From Zygaena filipendulae (taxonomy: Eukaryota; Arthropoda; Insecta; Lepidoptera; Zygaenidae): DNA of 64,000 nt. Below the pieces are notes generated by a model, which was given only the letters and a program-made list of their open reading frames with translations, was not told where the DNA came from and made no database searches. The stretch lies in contig CAJRBF020000003.1 of the NCBI GenBank assembly GCA_907165275.2, forward strand, positions 778,930-842,929, in the 5' to 3' direction. Positions 11,426 to 21,549 of the stretch are shown here, one piece after another (positions within the stretch are counted from its first letter, which is position 1; every line of letters starts with the position of its first letter). A program made the translations under genes and the position numbers.

Positions 11426-11725
11426 ATGTTTGAGATTAAAAAAATCATATTTAATTATAGGATAAAGACAGAGATGGGAATTCTTTTCTATAGAGTGCAG
11501 GACTACTAATTCTCTTGATCGCACCATCTACTGAGACCAGAACTCATATGAAAATATCAGCATATCACACTTATGTGTTTGAGATTTAAAAAATTCATAA
11601 TCAATTATAGGATACAGCCAGAGATGGGAACTCCTTTCTATAGAGTGCAGGACCACTAATTCTCTCGATCGCGCCTTCTACTGAGATCGGAACTCACATA
11701 AAAATATCAGCATATCACACACATG
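11424..11725. repeat. Second, diverged satellite monomer type (2 copies)
   Basis: Two copies of about 150 bp start 'tatg(t)gtttgagatt' at 11424 and 11573 and end 'atcagcatatcacac'. They share the skeleton 'gagac/tc.gaactca.at.aaaatatcagcatatca' with the end of the main monomer, so they look like an older branch of the same satellite. Confidence 0.75.
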
Positions 11726-12204
11726 TTACATTATTAGAATTGGATGTTATTAATATTATTATTGTTTATTTTTTTTAAATAGGGTGTATCAGGTTTTCAG
11801 TTAATTCATTAGGGTCCAGCACTAAGTATTTTACATATTCTGCTATACCTATAATAAGAAATCCAAAAAGGTTTAGCTTTGTAGCGTGATGCTCGATGGT
11901 ACGTCTAAGCCAGTGTAAGCTTTCGACCATTGCGATGCATTGACACTTTTTAACGACGATAACTTTTTTGCCCGGCGTCCGATGCTGACGTCCGATTTAA
12001 ATGAAACAAAGCCTATACATATTATGTTTATACCATGGGCAAAGAGCGGATAATCCGTTCAGCAGATTTTGAGATTATCGTGAATGGACAGAAGACAGAC
12101 AGAAAAGAATTCTATTTTTTTTTTGTGTTCAGTTACTCTCATTGCCCCCTCTCAATTTTTGGTAAAAATGTTCAATGTATACAGACACGTCGATTCTAAA
12201 TACT
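11726..12204. other. Non-coding, possible TE remnant
   Basis: AT-rich DNA without a supported gene. The stretch around 11880-12110 (ttcagcagattttgag, then acagaagacagacag) has the flavour of a decayed lepidopteran element 3' region, but I cannot name a family. Confidence 0.3.
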
Positions 12205-12210
12205 TTTATT
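12205..12210 (-). terminator. AATAAA polyadenylation signal
   Basis: AATAAA on the minus strand lies about 120 nt downstream of the stop codon of the 12330-12808 exon, in an AT-rich context. The spacing suits a 3' UTR. The hexamer alone is common in AT-rich DNA. Confidence 0.4.
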
Positions 12211-12329
12211 AGAGTATAGATAGATTAGAAGATTTAATAATTATAATAGGTAATATTAGTATAGATTTGTTAAGAATAGATAAGAATAAGAGTAGATTAA
12301 GATTATTATTTAACAATACAATATAATAA

Positions 12330-12808
12330 CTACTGTCCCTTCCGTCGCCTCGAGCGCCTCGGCGCCGGCGCCTCGCTGTCGAGTTCCCGCGCCTCCTGGA
12401 GCGGCTTCTTGCGCGCCGAGCTTTTGGGCGTAACGACCAGCGCTGCGTCGCACTGCGACTTCGCTGCGTCGAGCTTCCGCCGCATGCTCCTAGTCATTAT
12501 TGTGCTTATCTCCTCGACCTGACTCAGTTTCTTGCTCTTATTCTCTTTGCCTTCTCCCTTTATGTCCGTCGAGGATGGCCCACTGTCCGCTGCCGTTGCT
12601 TCCACGGTATTAGGTGTTGTTTCTTTGTCTTTCGCTGTTTCTTCTTTGTCTATGTCTCGTGACTCGTCTCTTTTGTAGATTGAATCGTCGAAGACGACAA
12701 CTTTCTTGACGGATCTGCTGGTCGAACGTTGCGAACTAGACTTGAGAATTCTGCGGCCTAGCTGCGCGGACTGACTCACCGGCGTGATCTGTATTGGTGT
12801 TTGCTGTC
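12330..12808 (-). CDS. Probable last exon of a host gene (basic, Ser/Lys-rich tail)
   Basis: The minus-strand open frame encodes about 159 residues that are rich in Ser, Lys, Arg and Glu. It has a VKKVVVFDDSIYK segment, a KKLSQVEEISTIMTRSMRRK helix and a very basic end (RRSRRRKG) before a TAG. It shows no TE motif and is far more GC-rich than its flanks. The frame runs upstream through QTPIQITPVSQSAQ to a splice acceptor (pyrimidine-rich ttatttgacag) near 12809; the GTG at 12779 is internal. Joined at phase 0 to the upstream exon the frame stays open. The composition suggests a nuclear or chromatin protein C-terminus. I do not recognise the gene. Confidence 0.5.
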
Positions 12809-13413
12809 AAATAAGAATTTTATTTTATTTTGTGAATGTCTCCAAGAGTCGCAAAATTAAGACTAGGAGGAGAACTGCTCGGACGCTTTTTGTCACGGAA
12901 TAACGGACGGTACTGCGTTACTTTTAAATATGAAATCCAACGCTCATCAAGCGTCGAAGAGGCGTTTGATGATTATTTATTCATTTATTTTCGTGTCGAT
13001 TAGAAAGTTGTCAATTATTTTTATGGTGCTGTAGTCTGTACCTACTCGTAGATAGGTATGTGTGGGCAAATAATATTCGTAGTGGGAGTTTTTATGTGCA
13101 CAAACGTAGTGCTATGTGCGCAAAAATATAATATATTATTTGAACTGATTTCTTCGTTCTTCTGTGAATGATTTTGCTAAATATTGTACCTACCATGGTT
13201 TGCAATTTTGAACCGTACAACGATGCTAAAATACTAATATAAATACATGCTAAAATACTAATATAAATAAAATAAATCAATTATATATTATGTATGCAGC
13301 AAATACATTTTATTTATTTTACTTGAAAGTTGAAACTGGCCAAAGGGAAAGAGACGAGTGTACTATAAGAGGACAAAAAAAGAAAAAGAAGAAGATGATA
13401 AGATGCCCAATCA

Positions 13414-13527
13414 CCTGCAGCGGCTTGATGCCCTCCAGTTTCAGGTTATGGAGTAACTTATTGATATACTGATTCACTCCGCGGCTCATCTGCGATGCAC
13501 GCAGCATCGCGCACGACGCACGCCGCT
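13414..13527 (-). CDS. Probable internal exon of the same host gene
   Basis: The minus-strand exon encodes RRASCAMLRASQMSRGVNQ, then a helical YINKLLHNLKLEGIKPLQ segment. It is bounded by an acceptor AG (attttgtctccgagcag) on its 5' side and a CTGCAG|GTGATT donor at 13413. The intron of about 605 bp (12809-13413) is AT-rich with no other gene, and splicing is phase 0 at both ends. The next exon upstream would lie to the right, but Pao and other repeats fill that side and I see none nearby. Confidence 0.45.
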
Positions 13528-13939
13528 GCTCGGAGACAAAATGTATATTTATGTACTAGGGTGTCCCTTATATGGCCGAAAAAATTTTTTTTTCAGTTAT
13601 CGAAACGCATACCCTCTTATTGTGTTTATTAGTTGACTAGTTACGCGAATACAGAATTTCTACTTCCTACATTAATTTTAACCCGTGCCAACAAGGCCTC
13701 AAAGTTTTACAAAATAGCTGCTTAAAGTACCCCTTAAATGTATCTGTAAATCATCACTGAAATTCATTATGTTACATAAATATTGATGAAAACACAAATT
13801 GATATTGCCTTTCTCATATTTATAAAAAAAAAGATACAATTTTATAATATTAATTTGGATATTTCCTCTTTAAAGTCTCTTTTTTACATAATAGGTAGAT
13901 ATATTTTTATATGTTCTTGATCGTAACAAAATAAGAACT
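13528..13939. other. No gene seen
   Basis: AT-rich sequence, presumably intronic or intergenic. It contains poly(A/T) runs around 13590 and 13825. No open frame, terminal repeat or microsatellite is worth naming. Confidence 0.4.
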
Positions 13940-15005
13940 GCTTCAGTTCATCGTCCACCGTCCTCTACCCAGAAAAATAATCTCAATGAGTTCGCGATAA
14001 TCATCTCGTACAATCACTTTTACCAGCTCATCGTTGAAAAACCTCACTAATTCGTTGCATCACAGGGATATTGATGGACAAAATCAGTGCATGGCTCGAT
14101 GGCACTTTAGGATTAATGTCCACCAGTTGTCTAAACTTTTGAACAGTGAAATATCATGACTACTGTAGTGTGTAGTCAGTAGTCATTTGATGGTTCTTTG
14201 ATTAAAACGCACTTTTGAGCACCAGTTCGTAAACGTGATGGCATCAAGCAAAGAATAACGACTCTCTTTCTAGTTTTTGCTTTAAAAGCACACAAGCTCC
14301 ATTTAAGCGTCCTGTGTTAGATGCTGTCGTATCACAGCATATTATTTGTAACTTATATCATTCAGGTTTCAATCGTGAAGCGTGCTTAATACTGCCATCG
14401 CTTAATCTTTGCCGGAAGAGCTGTCTAACTTCGATACTTCAAGAAGTTGTTCTTTCTCTTCATATTAAATAATAATTAGCAGAGGTTCTTCTTTAGAATT
14501 TCTTACGTCCAGACAAGGTAACAATTTACCATCCCAATGAGCAATAACCACTTCGGGCACTTTATTCTAAATATCAGATTTAAGGGATTCCACTCTTCTC
14601 ATTTGTGCTATAAAGCGTTGAATAGAAGATTTGTTGATCGGGTAAACGTTCTGCATTCCAGACCCCCTGGATCTCTTTCCTTTTGTAAAAATATTTTATG
14701 TACTTCATCAGCGTGTTTGATATTGAATAAATTATCCAATTCGAGGTGAAAATTCTCCTAGCAGCGCCTATGAACATCATGAATCTTCTTGCAATTCTAA
14801 TTAATTATTTCCGCTCTCGCCAGACCTTATAAAGATCCACTAACTCTTTAACACAATTAGGAATAGCTTTGTTATGTATTCTAGCTTTTTCCCAGAATAT
14901 AATGCACTCCAGAATGACACGATTTGCGCTTTCCCTAACAGTCAACTTAACTTCGTGTATATTGAAAAATAAAACTGCGAGAGCTTGACGATTACACACA
15001 CACAT
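13940..15005 (-). pseudogene. Broken copy of an uncharacterised multicopy insect gene family (DTTASNTG motif)
   Basis: Minus-strand translation across several frames gives, in order: VRESANRVILECIIFWEKARI with NCVKELVDLY (15005-14805); a frameshifted acidic segment; VVIAHWDGKLLPCLD (about 14550); ICCDTTASNTGRLNGACVLL (about 14310); and RDDYRELIEI (about 14010). I recall this motif order from uncharacterised high-copy proteins in insect genomes, thought to be transposon-derived. The DTTASNTG block resembles the first Asp motif of RNase-H-fold transposases, but I have no proof of activity. Multiple stops and frameshifts make this copy dead. No terminal inverted repeats were found. Confidence 0.6.
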
Positions 15006-15027
15006 TCGTATTTATAATATTAGTTAG

Positions 15028-15115
15028 GATTATTATTATTATTATTATTAATTAATATTATTATTATTATTAATTAATATTATTATTATTAATATTAGTA
15101 AATAAAATAAATAAA
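15028..15115. repeat. ATT/TTA trinucleotide microsatellite
   Basis: Interrupted (ATT)n runs with attaattaat breaks are followed by (aaat)n. They sit at the left edge of the Pao remnant and may be a remnant retroposon tail. Confidence 0.85.
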
Positions 15116-15147
15116 TAAATATTACTTTACTTTCATTTCGTTTCTTG

Positions 15148-15354
15148 ACAACCTGCCTACGATTCCAATAAACCCCAATGTACTGGGTCACTTTAAAAAT
15201 ATTCCATTAGCAGATAATGAATTTTTCAAGCCTGGACAGGTTGATATACTCCTAGGTGCTCCCTTGTTTTTGTAAATTTTGCTGTCGGGACGCGCTAATG
15301 GTCCGAGTGGAACCCCGACTGGATTAGAAACTATTTTTGGCTACATAATAATAG
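15148..15354 (+). pseudogene. Pao protease-domain end
   Basis: The plus-strand frame reads NIPLADNEFFKPGQVDILLG, then, after a TAA, GRANGPSGTPTGLETIFGYI. This is the strongly conserved end of the Pao aspartic-protease/DUF1758 region that precedes RT in BEL elements (LAD..F..PG.iDLLLGa...T.FGW). The frame is cut at 15354 by the LINE insertion. The fragment ties the left edge to the RT 1 kb away. Confidence 0.7.
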
Positions 15355-15905
15355 AAATGAAATGAAATGAAATGAAATGAAATGAAATGAAATGAAATGA
15401 AATGAAATGAAATGAAATGAAATGAAATGAAATGAAATGAAATGAAATGAAATGAAATGAAATGAAATGAAATGAAATGAAATGAAATGAAATGAAATGA
15501 AATGAAATGAAATGAAATGAAATGAAATGAAATGAAATGAAATGAAATGAAATGAAATGAAATGAAATGAAATGAAATGAAATGAAATGAAATGAAATGA
15601 AATGAAATGAAATGAAATGAAATGAAATGAAATGAAATGAAATGAAATGAAATGAAATGAAATGAAATGAAATGAAATGAAATGAAATGAAATGAAATGA
15701 AATGAAATGAAATGAAATGAAATGAAATGAAATGAAATGAAATGAAATGAAATGAAATGAAATGAAATGAAATGAAATGAAATGAAATGAAATGAAATGA
15801 AATGAAATGAAATGAAATGAAATGAAATGAAATGAAATGAAATGAAATGAAATGAAATGAAATGAAATGAAATGAAATGAAATGAAATGAAATGAAATGA
15901 AATGA
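15355..15905. repeat. (AAATG)n microsatellite, about 110 units
   Basis: A perfect or nearly perfect pentanucleotide array of about 551 bp. On the minus strand it is open and reads FISFH over and over, which is a translation artefact. It sits exactly at the 3' end of the inserted LINE, so it is an expanded retroposon tail. Confidence 0.97.
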
Positions 15906-16395
15906 ACTTATTTGTTACGACAACAGTTAATATGTGAAATAACATAAACAAGCACAACCAGCGTGTCGCAACAAATAGGCAACCAGCTCAGCATAAGTCG
16001 GGAACCGGGGGGCCCGACGCTGATCTTCCGCTGGTGCCGCATGTGGCGTCACGGATGTGAGCGAAGAAAGAAAACTTAAATTAAACTTTTATATTAATTT
16101 CATACTTAGGAATCTCGAACCATAATAGGCAATGACTGATGACAAAAATAAATCACAAAATATGTACATAAATTACATTATAATATTACATAGATTAAAT
16201 AACTTTGTCGATATAATGTATGATAAAAGTGTATAATACCATATAATAATATAAACAAAACTTAATAAAATATAATATAGCCACACCAGAAAACGCAAAA
16301 TAGTCTGACTTTAAATACATAATGAGTACTAATAAAACAATAAACATACAAAAATAAAATACAAATTATACAAAATGTTGAGTGAGGGTACCAGG
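15355..16395 (-). mobile_element. 5'-truncated LINE 3' UTR inserted in Pao
   Basis: The insert is flanked by TAATAG at 15349-15354 and 16396-16401. On the minus strand it consists of an AT-rich 3' UTR ending in a huge (CATTT)n tail. Part of the UTR (ggctcagcataa, then acgctg...ccgg) resembles the UTR of the minus-strand LINE at 58475-59700, so the two are related CR1/Jockey-like families. No ORF is included. Confidence 0.65.
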
Positions 16396-16401
16396 TAATA
16401 G

Positions 16402-17660
16402 GCAATATCGCATCTCGCCCTCAATGTAACACTATTCACGACGAACACTTTCTTTATGTTCGTCTGTTCAGCCATCTATCGAAAACTTGTTGCAAAGGTT
16501 TTGGCAACTGGAAGAGGTCACGCATAAGCCAGTGCTCAGTGACGCCGACCGCCAGTGTGAAGCCATCTTTAAGGCTACCGTATCGCGTGACGTTACCGGT
16601 CGCTACTTCGTGTCGCTGCCGTTCGCTACCGATCCCGCAGTTCTCGGCGACTCTTTCACAACGGCCAAGAGACGATTTTTATTTCTGGAACGCAAGTTAA
16701 TCTCGAATACTGAATTACGCACTGAGTATAATGCTATCATACAAGAGTACATTTCGAAAGGATATATATCGTTGCTGAATGATGATTGCTTCAACTTAGG
16801 ATATTATATTCCTCACCATGCTGTGGTTCGAAAAGACAAATCTACGACAAAGGTGCGCATGGTGATGGACGCTAGTGCAAAAACAACCACACACATTTCG
16901 CTCAATGATACATTGCATACAGGAGTTAATTTACAAAATGATCTATTCGTAATCTTACTTAATTTTCGTTTATTTCCAGTCGCCTTTACATCAGATATTC
17001 GTCAGATGTATTTACAAATATATGTGTCTGAGGATGATCGCAAATTTCAAAAATTCTTATATCGCTCCGATCCTTCGCTTCCTATTTCAACATATCAGTT
17101 CAACCGCGTATGTTTTGGTCTCCGAAGCAGCCCGTACCTCGCCATGCGCGTGGTGACTGGTGAGGCAGCTTTGTGAGGATGAAAGCTCTTCGTTCCCGCT
17201 AGCCGCTACTGTTGTCACCAATAATATGTTTACAGATGATATCTGCTACTCAGTTCCGGATATTCCAGCGTCCTTGCGCCTCAGCGGTGAGCTGCTGGGC
17301 ATGTGCAAGGCCGGGGGCTTCGACCTTGTTAAGTGGTCTAGTTATTCACCAGAACTGCTCGACTCACTGCCTGAATCGCACCGCTTTCCGTCTAACATAT
17401 CGTTTGAGGATAATAATATAACTCAAAAGGTTCTCGGCTTACAGTGGTCTCCTGTGACCGATAATTTTTTTTTTACAGTTACCATCGACCGCAGCCGCCC
17501 TTGTAGTAAACGCAATATTCTATCGGTAATTGCACGCCAGTATGACGTGCTTGGATTAATCGCGCCTGTTATTTTATTCGCTAAATTGATTTTACAAAAA
17601 TTATTTGTTTTGAAACTCGATTGGGACGATATACCGCCTGCTGATATTTCTCAAATTTGA
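16402..17660 (+). pseudogene. Pao reverse transcriptase
   Basis: BEL-type RT starts with LLQRFWQLEEV and a GRYFVSLPF block. It continues with YYIPHHAVVR, VRMVMDASAKT (catalytic Asp region), FTSDIRQMYLQI, YQFNRVCFGLRSSPYLA, then a frameshift near 17155. RQLCEDE and the active-site block follow in the second frame. That block reads MFTDDIC rather than the usual YVDD. The frame ends at a TGA (17658-17660) just before the RNase H linker. Another frame change lies between 16402 and 16470. The RT cannot be made as one protein. Confidence 0.85.
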
Positions 17661-19787
17661 AATCATTATCTCGATGAATTGCCCACTATACAAAATATTA
17701 ATTTCCCTCGTCATTTAGGTGTGATACAAAATTCACAAATTTCTATCATTGCGTTCGCAGACGCCAGTGAGCTCGCTTACGGCTGTGCCGTGTATGTAAA
17801 AACTAAATCCGCAGTTTATAATGAGCCAATTATTCGTCTCATTTGTTCGAAGTCGGAGGTCGCGCCTTTAAAAACCATTTCAGTAGCGCGATTGGAACTC
17901 TGCGCTGTGTTGCTGATGTCAAAGTTGGTTCGTCGTGTCGTAGACAAATATAAATCGCGCCAGACTATAGATAGCATTTATTGTTTCACTGATTCTATGG
18001 TCGCCTTACACTGGGTGCATACGTCGCCACACAGACTGAAAACCTTTGTCGCAACCCGCGTCACTAAAATTACTGCGCAACTCCCAGCTCAGCATTTTCA
18101 TCACGTTCCCGGAATCCACAATCCTAGTGATTGTTTGTCACGTGGGCTCACTCCTGCTCAGCTCCCGAACCATCCATTGTGGTTTTCAGGACCTGCTTGG
18201 TTGGCAGAGGAGGTTACACATTGGCCTATCACATCCATCGACGCTTCCGCTATAGATGAGAGTAACCTACTCGAAGTAAAGGCATGTGTGGCTACTGATA
18301 GTCACGCTGACGCTAAACCGCTGCTTTCTCTTTCTTCTCGCATATCATCGTGGCTTATTCTTCTTCACGCTGTAATTTATATTTTCCGCTTTATGAAAAA
18401 ACTGCCCAAGAGGGGCACATTTACCTGCTCTGATTTAACTTTCGCTGAAATACAAATATTTAAGGCTCTACAAGCGCATCACTTTCACGCTGAAATCAAA
18501 CTCTTAAGACAAGGGAAACGCTGTCCTTCATTCATTTATAAACTCGCGCCCTTTTTCGATGATGACGGCTTATTACGCGTTGGTGGTCGTCTTCGCAATG
18601 CGGATTTGTCATTAGACCAGCAACATCCCATATTGTTGCCACGTAAAGGTCACATCGCGGAACTTATAACAACATACTATCACAAAAAACATTGTCACAC
18701 GGGTCCTACCGCACTAATGTCGATCTTGCGTCAGAAATATTGGATCTTGTCGTGTAGAAACGTAGCTCGCAGCGTCATACGCAAGTGTAATTTCTGTTTT
18801 AAAGCCAAACCTAAACAAACGTTTCCGTTAATGGCAGATCTTCCCGCTTGCAGAGTAAATGAAGCGAAAGCGTTTACTCACACCGCTGTAGATTACGCTG
18901 GGCCCATAAGCATCATCCCGTATCGAAAACGCGGTGTCCGTTCGATCAAAGCATACTTATGCATATTTGTATGTTTAGTTACCCGCGCTGTACACGTAGA
19001 ACTGACGACGGACTTAAGTACCAATACATTCATCTCTGCTTTTAAACGTTTCTTGTCCCGCCGCGGTGCAGTTTCGTGCATGTATTCGGATAACGGAACC
19101 ACATTTGTTGGGGCAAAAAATACGCTTTCGGAACTAGATTCGTTTATTAAATCCGACGACTATCAAAACGTTTTATCAACAGAACTCGCAAACAACAGGA
19201 TTTCATGGAAACTTAATCCTCCGCGTAGTCCACATTTCGGTGGTCATTATGAAATCTACGTAAAATCATTTAAAACTCACATGCATAGAGTAATCGGTTC
19301 GCAGCTGCTGACGTACGAAGAAATGATAACAGTTCTCACGCAAATAGAATGTGTTATCAACTCACGCCCGCTTACTCTTTTGAGCGACGATCCGTCAGAG
19401 TTGAGTGCGTTAACACCCGCTCATTTCTTGATGGCTACCCCGTTAAAGGAGTTACCTACGTATGGTACCGCTGGAGAATCAACCAACTTGACGCGTCGTT
19501 ACATTCTTTTGGATCAAATGATAAAGTCATTTACTCAACGTTGGAAATACGAATACTTACACCTGCTTCAATCTAGAGGGAAATGGAATTCAGCTTCAAA
19601 TCCAATCACAGTTGGTACAGTAGTGATAGTAGAGACGGATAACGTTCCCCCGCTTCACTGGCCGTTGGGCATTGTCGTTGCCACTTACCCTGGTGATGAT
19701 GGTGTCTGCCGGGTAGTTTCTGTCAAGACGGCAACAGGGACATACAAACGACCTGTTGTACGCATTTTCCCGCTTCCTACTCAATAA
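17661..19787 (+). pseudogene. Pao RNase H-integrase-DUF5641
   Basis: Same frame as the end of RT, after the TGA. RNase H: IIAFADASELAYGC, ARLELCA, FTDSMVALHW. The integrase zinc finger and core follow: CHTGPTALM, CNFCFKAK, TAVDYAGP, YSDNGTTFVGA and PPRSPHFGGHYE, which keep the D-D-E residues. The C-terminal DUF5641-like module has INSRPLT, LTPAHFLM, RWKYEYLHLLQ and a GTVVIVE...WPLGIV strand, and ends in VVRIFPLP. About 700 codons are open. Alone it lacks an upstream start and would depend on the broken polyprotein. Confidence 0.87.
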
Positions 19788-19889
19788 ATTTAATATCATC
19801 CTGCTTTAATTATTACTAGTAATACCGCTCCGCAATATTTTCTTATTTTTTCTTTTATCTTTATTTTTATCTTAAAACCCCACGGTTTC

Positions 19890-20169
19890 AAGGCCGGGGG
19901 CAATGTTCACGCCAATACCGCAGGTACTTGGCATTATGTCTCAACCGTTTATTAATCTCTAACTACCCTCTTTTAAGTTAGTATTTTCGCTGCATCCACT
20001 TATCACGTCAGTATAAAATCACCGCTCTGCACTACTGGTCACGTCCACTACGCTAGTTGGATTCGTTGATCACGACGCCGCTTTGTAATCGAAATACAAT
20101 CGTTATATCGCAATAATATTAACCGCACCCGCCATAAGTCACCTGTCGAAGAGAAACAGAATATCTACA
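19890..20169 (+). repeat. Pao polypurine tract and 3' LTR (266 bp)
   Basis: aaggccgggggcaa (19890-19903) precedes an LTR that starts TGTTCACGCC at 19904 and ends ATCTACA at 20169. It contains a TATAAAA-type box (gtcagtataaaatcacc) about 120 bp in. With no 5' LTR to compare, the right end is inferred from the TGT...ACA rule. Confidence 0.7.
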
Positions 20170-20428
20170 CCGAGTGGGAGTTGTGACCCGGTCGGCCGAG
20201 AAGAGGCGCGCCAGCAAGGCCAGGGAACTGCTCACAGAACAACGTATTAGGTGATTCATCTCTTCTGACGGATGCAGCATAGATCCTGGATAGAAGGTCA
20301 GGCTTTCTTAATACCTTTATCTTTGTCCTATGGTGATATTTAACGGACCTCCCCCGCACAGAGTTTGAGGGTTGTTGGGTGTATTGCTCATCCACCACCG
20401 CGCAAGCAAAACCTTTCAACGATTCTGA
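20165..20428 (-). CDS. Possible host exon truncated by the Pao LTR
   Basis: The minus-strand open frame encodes SESLKGFACAVVDEQYTQQ and about 65 more residues with no TE motif. It follows a good acceptor (pyrimidine tract, then aacaatcttcag at about 20429). Its stop (TAG at 20165-20167) comes from the last bases of the Pao LTR, read antisense. So, if this is an exon, the Pao insertion cut it. It may be chance, because it is only 85 codons long. Confidence 0.3.
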   Translation of the reverse strand, partial: SESLKGFACAVVDEQYTQQPSNSVRGRSVKYHHRTKIKVLRKPDLLSRIYAASVRRDESPNTLFCEQFPGLAGAPLLGRPGHNSHSV

Positions 20429-20623
20429 AGATTGTTTCTTTGGATAGAGATAAAAAAAATATTGAACATTTAAATGGTTATTAATTTTTTTATAAATGCA
20501 AATAACAGTCGAGTTTTTTAGAACAGAGTTATCTCGATATCACAGACAGAAAATCGTATTTTAGTTATGTTTAGATCCAACTTGGTGGGAAAGCAACGGC
20601 GCGCGATGACATTTCATCGAATT

Positions 20624-20872
20624 TTATAAATAATAAATATGCGCGGACCGTGGAACCGTGGTGATCAGCACTTTAGAGTTATGAGAACAATAAGTATACG
20701 TACTGATTGCAGAAACAGTACCTACAAACGATAAGTGCTTGAAGTCATAAAACTTATATTTTATACCTCTTAAATATATTATAAGCAAATATTTTTTGTA
20801 AACCGCGGGAAATAGTTCCAGCTTTAAGAACTCGTTATCACTGTCATAATTTCCAAATAGACCAATTTTCAT
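20624..20872 (-). CDS. Possible small exon/ORF, unknown
   Basis: An ATG-started minus-strand frame of 82 codons begins MKIGLFGNYDSDNEFLKLEL and then becomes AT-rich and less protein-like. A GT at the aagag|gtataa position could end a first exon of about 35 codons. It could be spliced to the 20165-20428 frame, but nothing proves it. The flanks 20429-20623 and 20873-20969 show nothing else. Confidence 0.2.
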   Translation of the reverse strand: MKIGLFGNYDSDNEFLKLELFPAVYKKYLLIIYLRGIKYKFYDFKHLSFVGTVSAISTYTYCSHNSKVLITTVPRSAHIYYL

Positions 20873-21042
20873 GAGTTTTTGTATTTCGTTTTTCTACATA
20901 ATAATTTATGTTTTGCGTTAAATTCTCAGATTAACTGTATGTTTATTAATGCAACGTAATAAAGACATATGTGGCGAATTGCCAAGCTCTCGGTGGGCAA
21001 CATTACGGCCTGCGATCAGAGAGCCGTGTGACACATGTCTAG

Positions 21043-21549
21043 TGTAACTTACCCCCCCCTCGCGCGACTTTCTCCGATCTACTTCTTACTACGATGATCT
21101 CTAAATTAGAGAGAAATTGGCCTGATTGTCTAGTGGTTAGGACTCTAATTTCGTTGTGTGCAGTAACCTATGATCCTTTTAGGTTGAGATTGAACTATCG
21201 TCTTAGTATTTGCATCATAGTTTTTAGTTTGGTTAAGTTTATAGCTAAGATTCTAAGGTTAATACATGAACGATCTCTAATTTATGTTTAGCGAGTACAC
21301 GAACGATTTTAGACTAGTACACGGACGAATCCCTATTTTTATTGCTTTCGTGCGACCTCTTTCCTAACTTTAGGTGGATGATCTATTTTTAGTTTACCTA
21401 TGTGGATGATCTACTTTTAGTTTATTTATGTGGATGATCTAGTTTAGTTAGTTTGTTTGTGACGACTTGCCTCCCTAACATTATATCGATGTTCTATTTT
21501 ATTAGTTTGTTTCCGGCCTAATTCAATAGTTTGTATTGACGACCTAATC
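21043..21549 (-). repeat. Family A LTR fragment (copy 1 of the tandem duplication)
   Basis: The first 507 bp of a reverse-oriented family A LTR start TGTAACTTACCCCCCC after the CTAG target site (21039-21042). It ends abruptly at 'gacctaatc', where the duplicated Pao tail begins. It differs from copy 2 (21949 onward) by small indels. It contains the tRNA-His-like stretch. Confidence 0.85.
21119..21192 (+). other. tRNA-His-like stretch in LTR-A (sense on plus strand)
   Basis: TGATTGTCTAGTGGTTAGGA, the anticodon-loop block cgttgtg, agtaacc and a B-box-like ggttgagatt follow the order of tRNA-His. It does not fold as a full tRNA. Confidence 0.65.

Larger units (their letters stand above)
15130..20169 (+). 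mobile_element. BEL/Pao retrotransposon, 5'-truncated and interrupted
   Basis: A protease-end fragment (15148-15354), RT (from 16402), RNase H and integrase (to 19787), a polypurine tract and one LTR (19904-20169) form a Pao element on the plus strand. The gag and 5' LTR are missing. A LINE insertion (15355-16395) with target duplication TAATAG splits the protease-RT linker. At least one frameshift and one nonsense codon break the pol. The last 250 bp of the coding end are duplicated at 21550-21805. Confidence 0.85.

Noticed and set aside
15331..15957. 208-codon minus-strand frame of repeated FISFH
   Set aside because: It is the translation of the AAATG microsatellite; no coding evidence.
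21119..21192. A functional tRNA-His gene
   Set aside because: Acceptor stem and T arm do not pair, an insertion separates the T-loop block, and it is part of every LTR-A copy.
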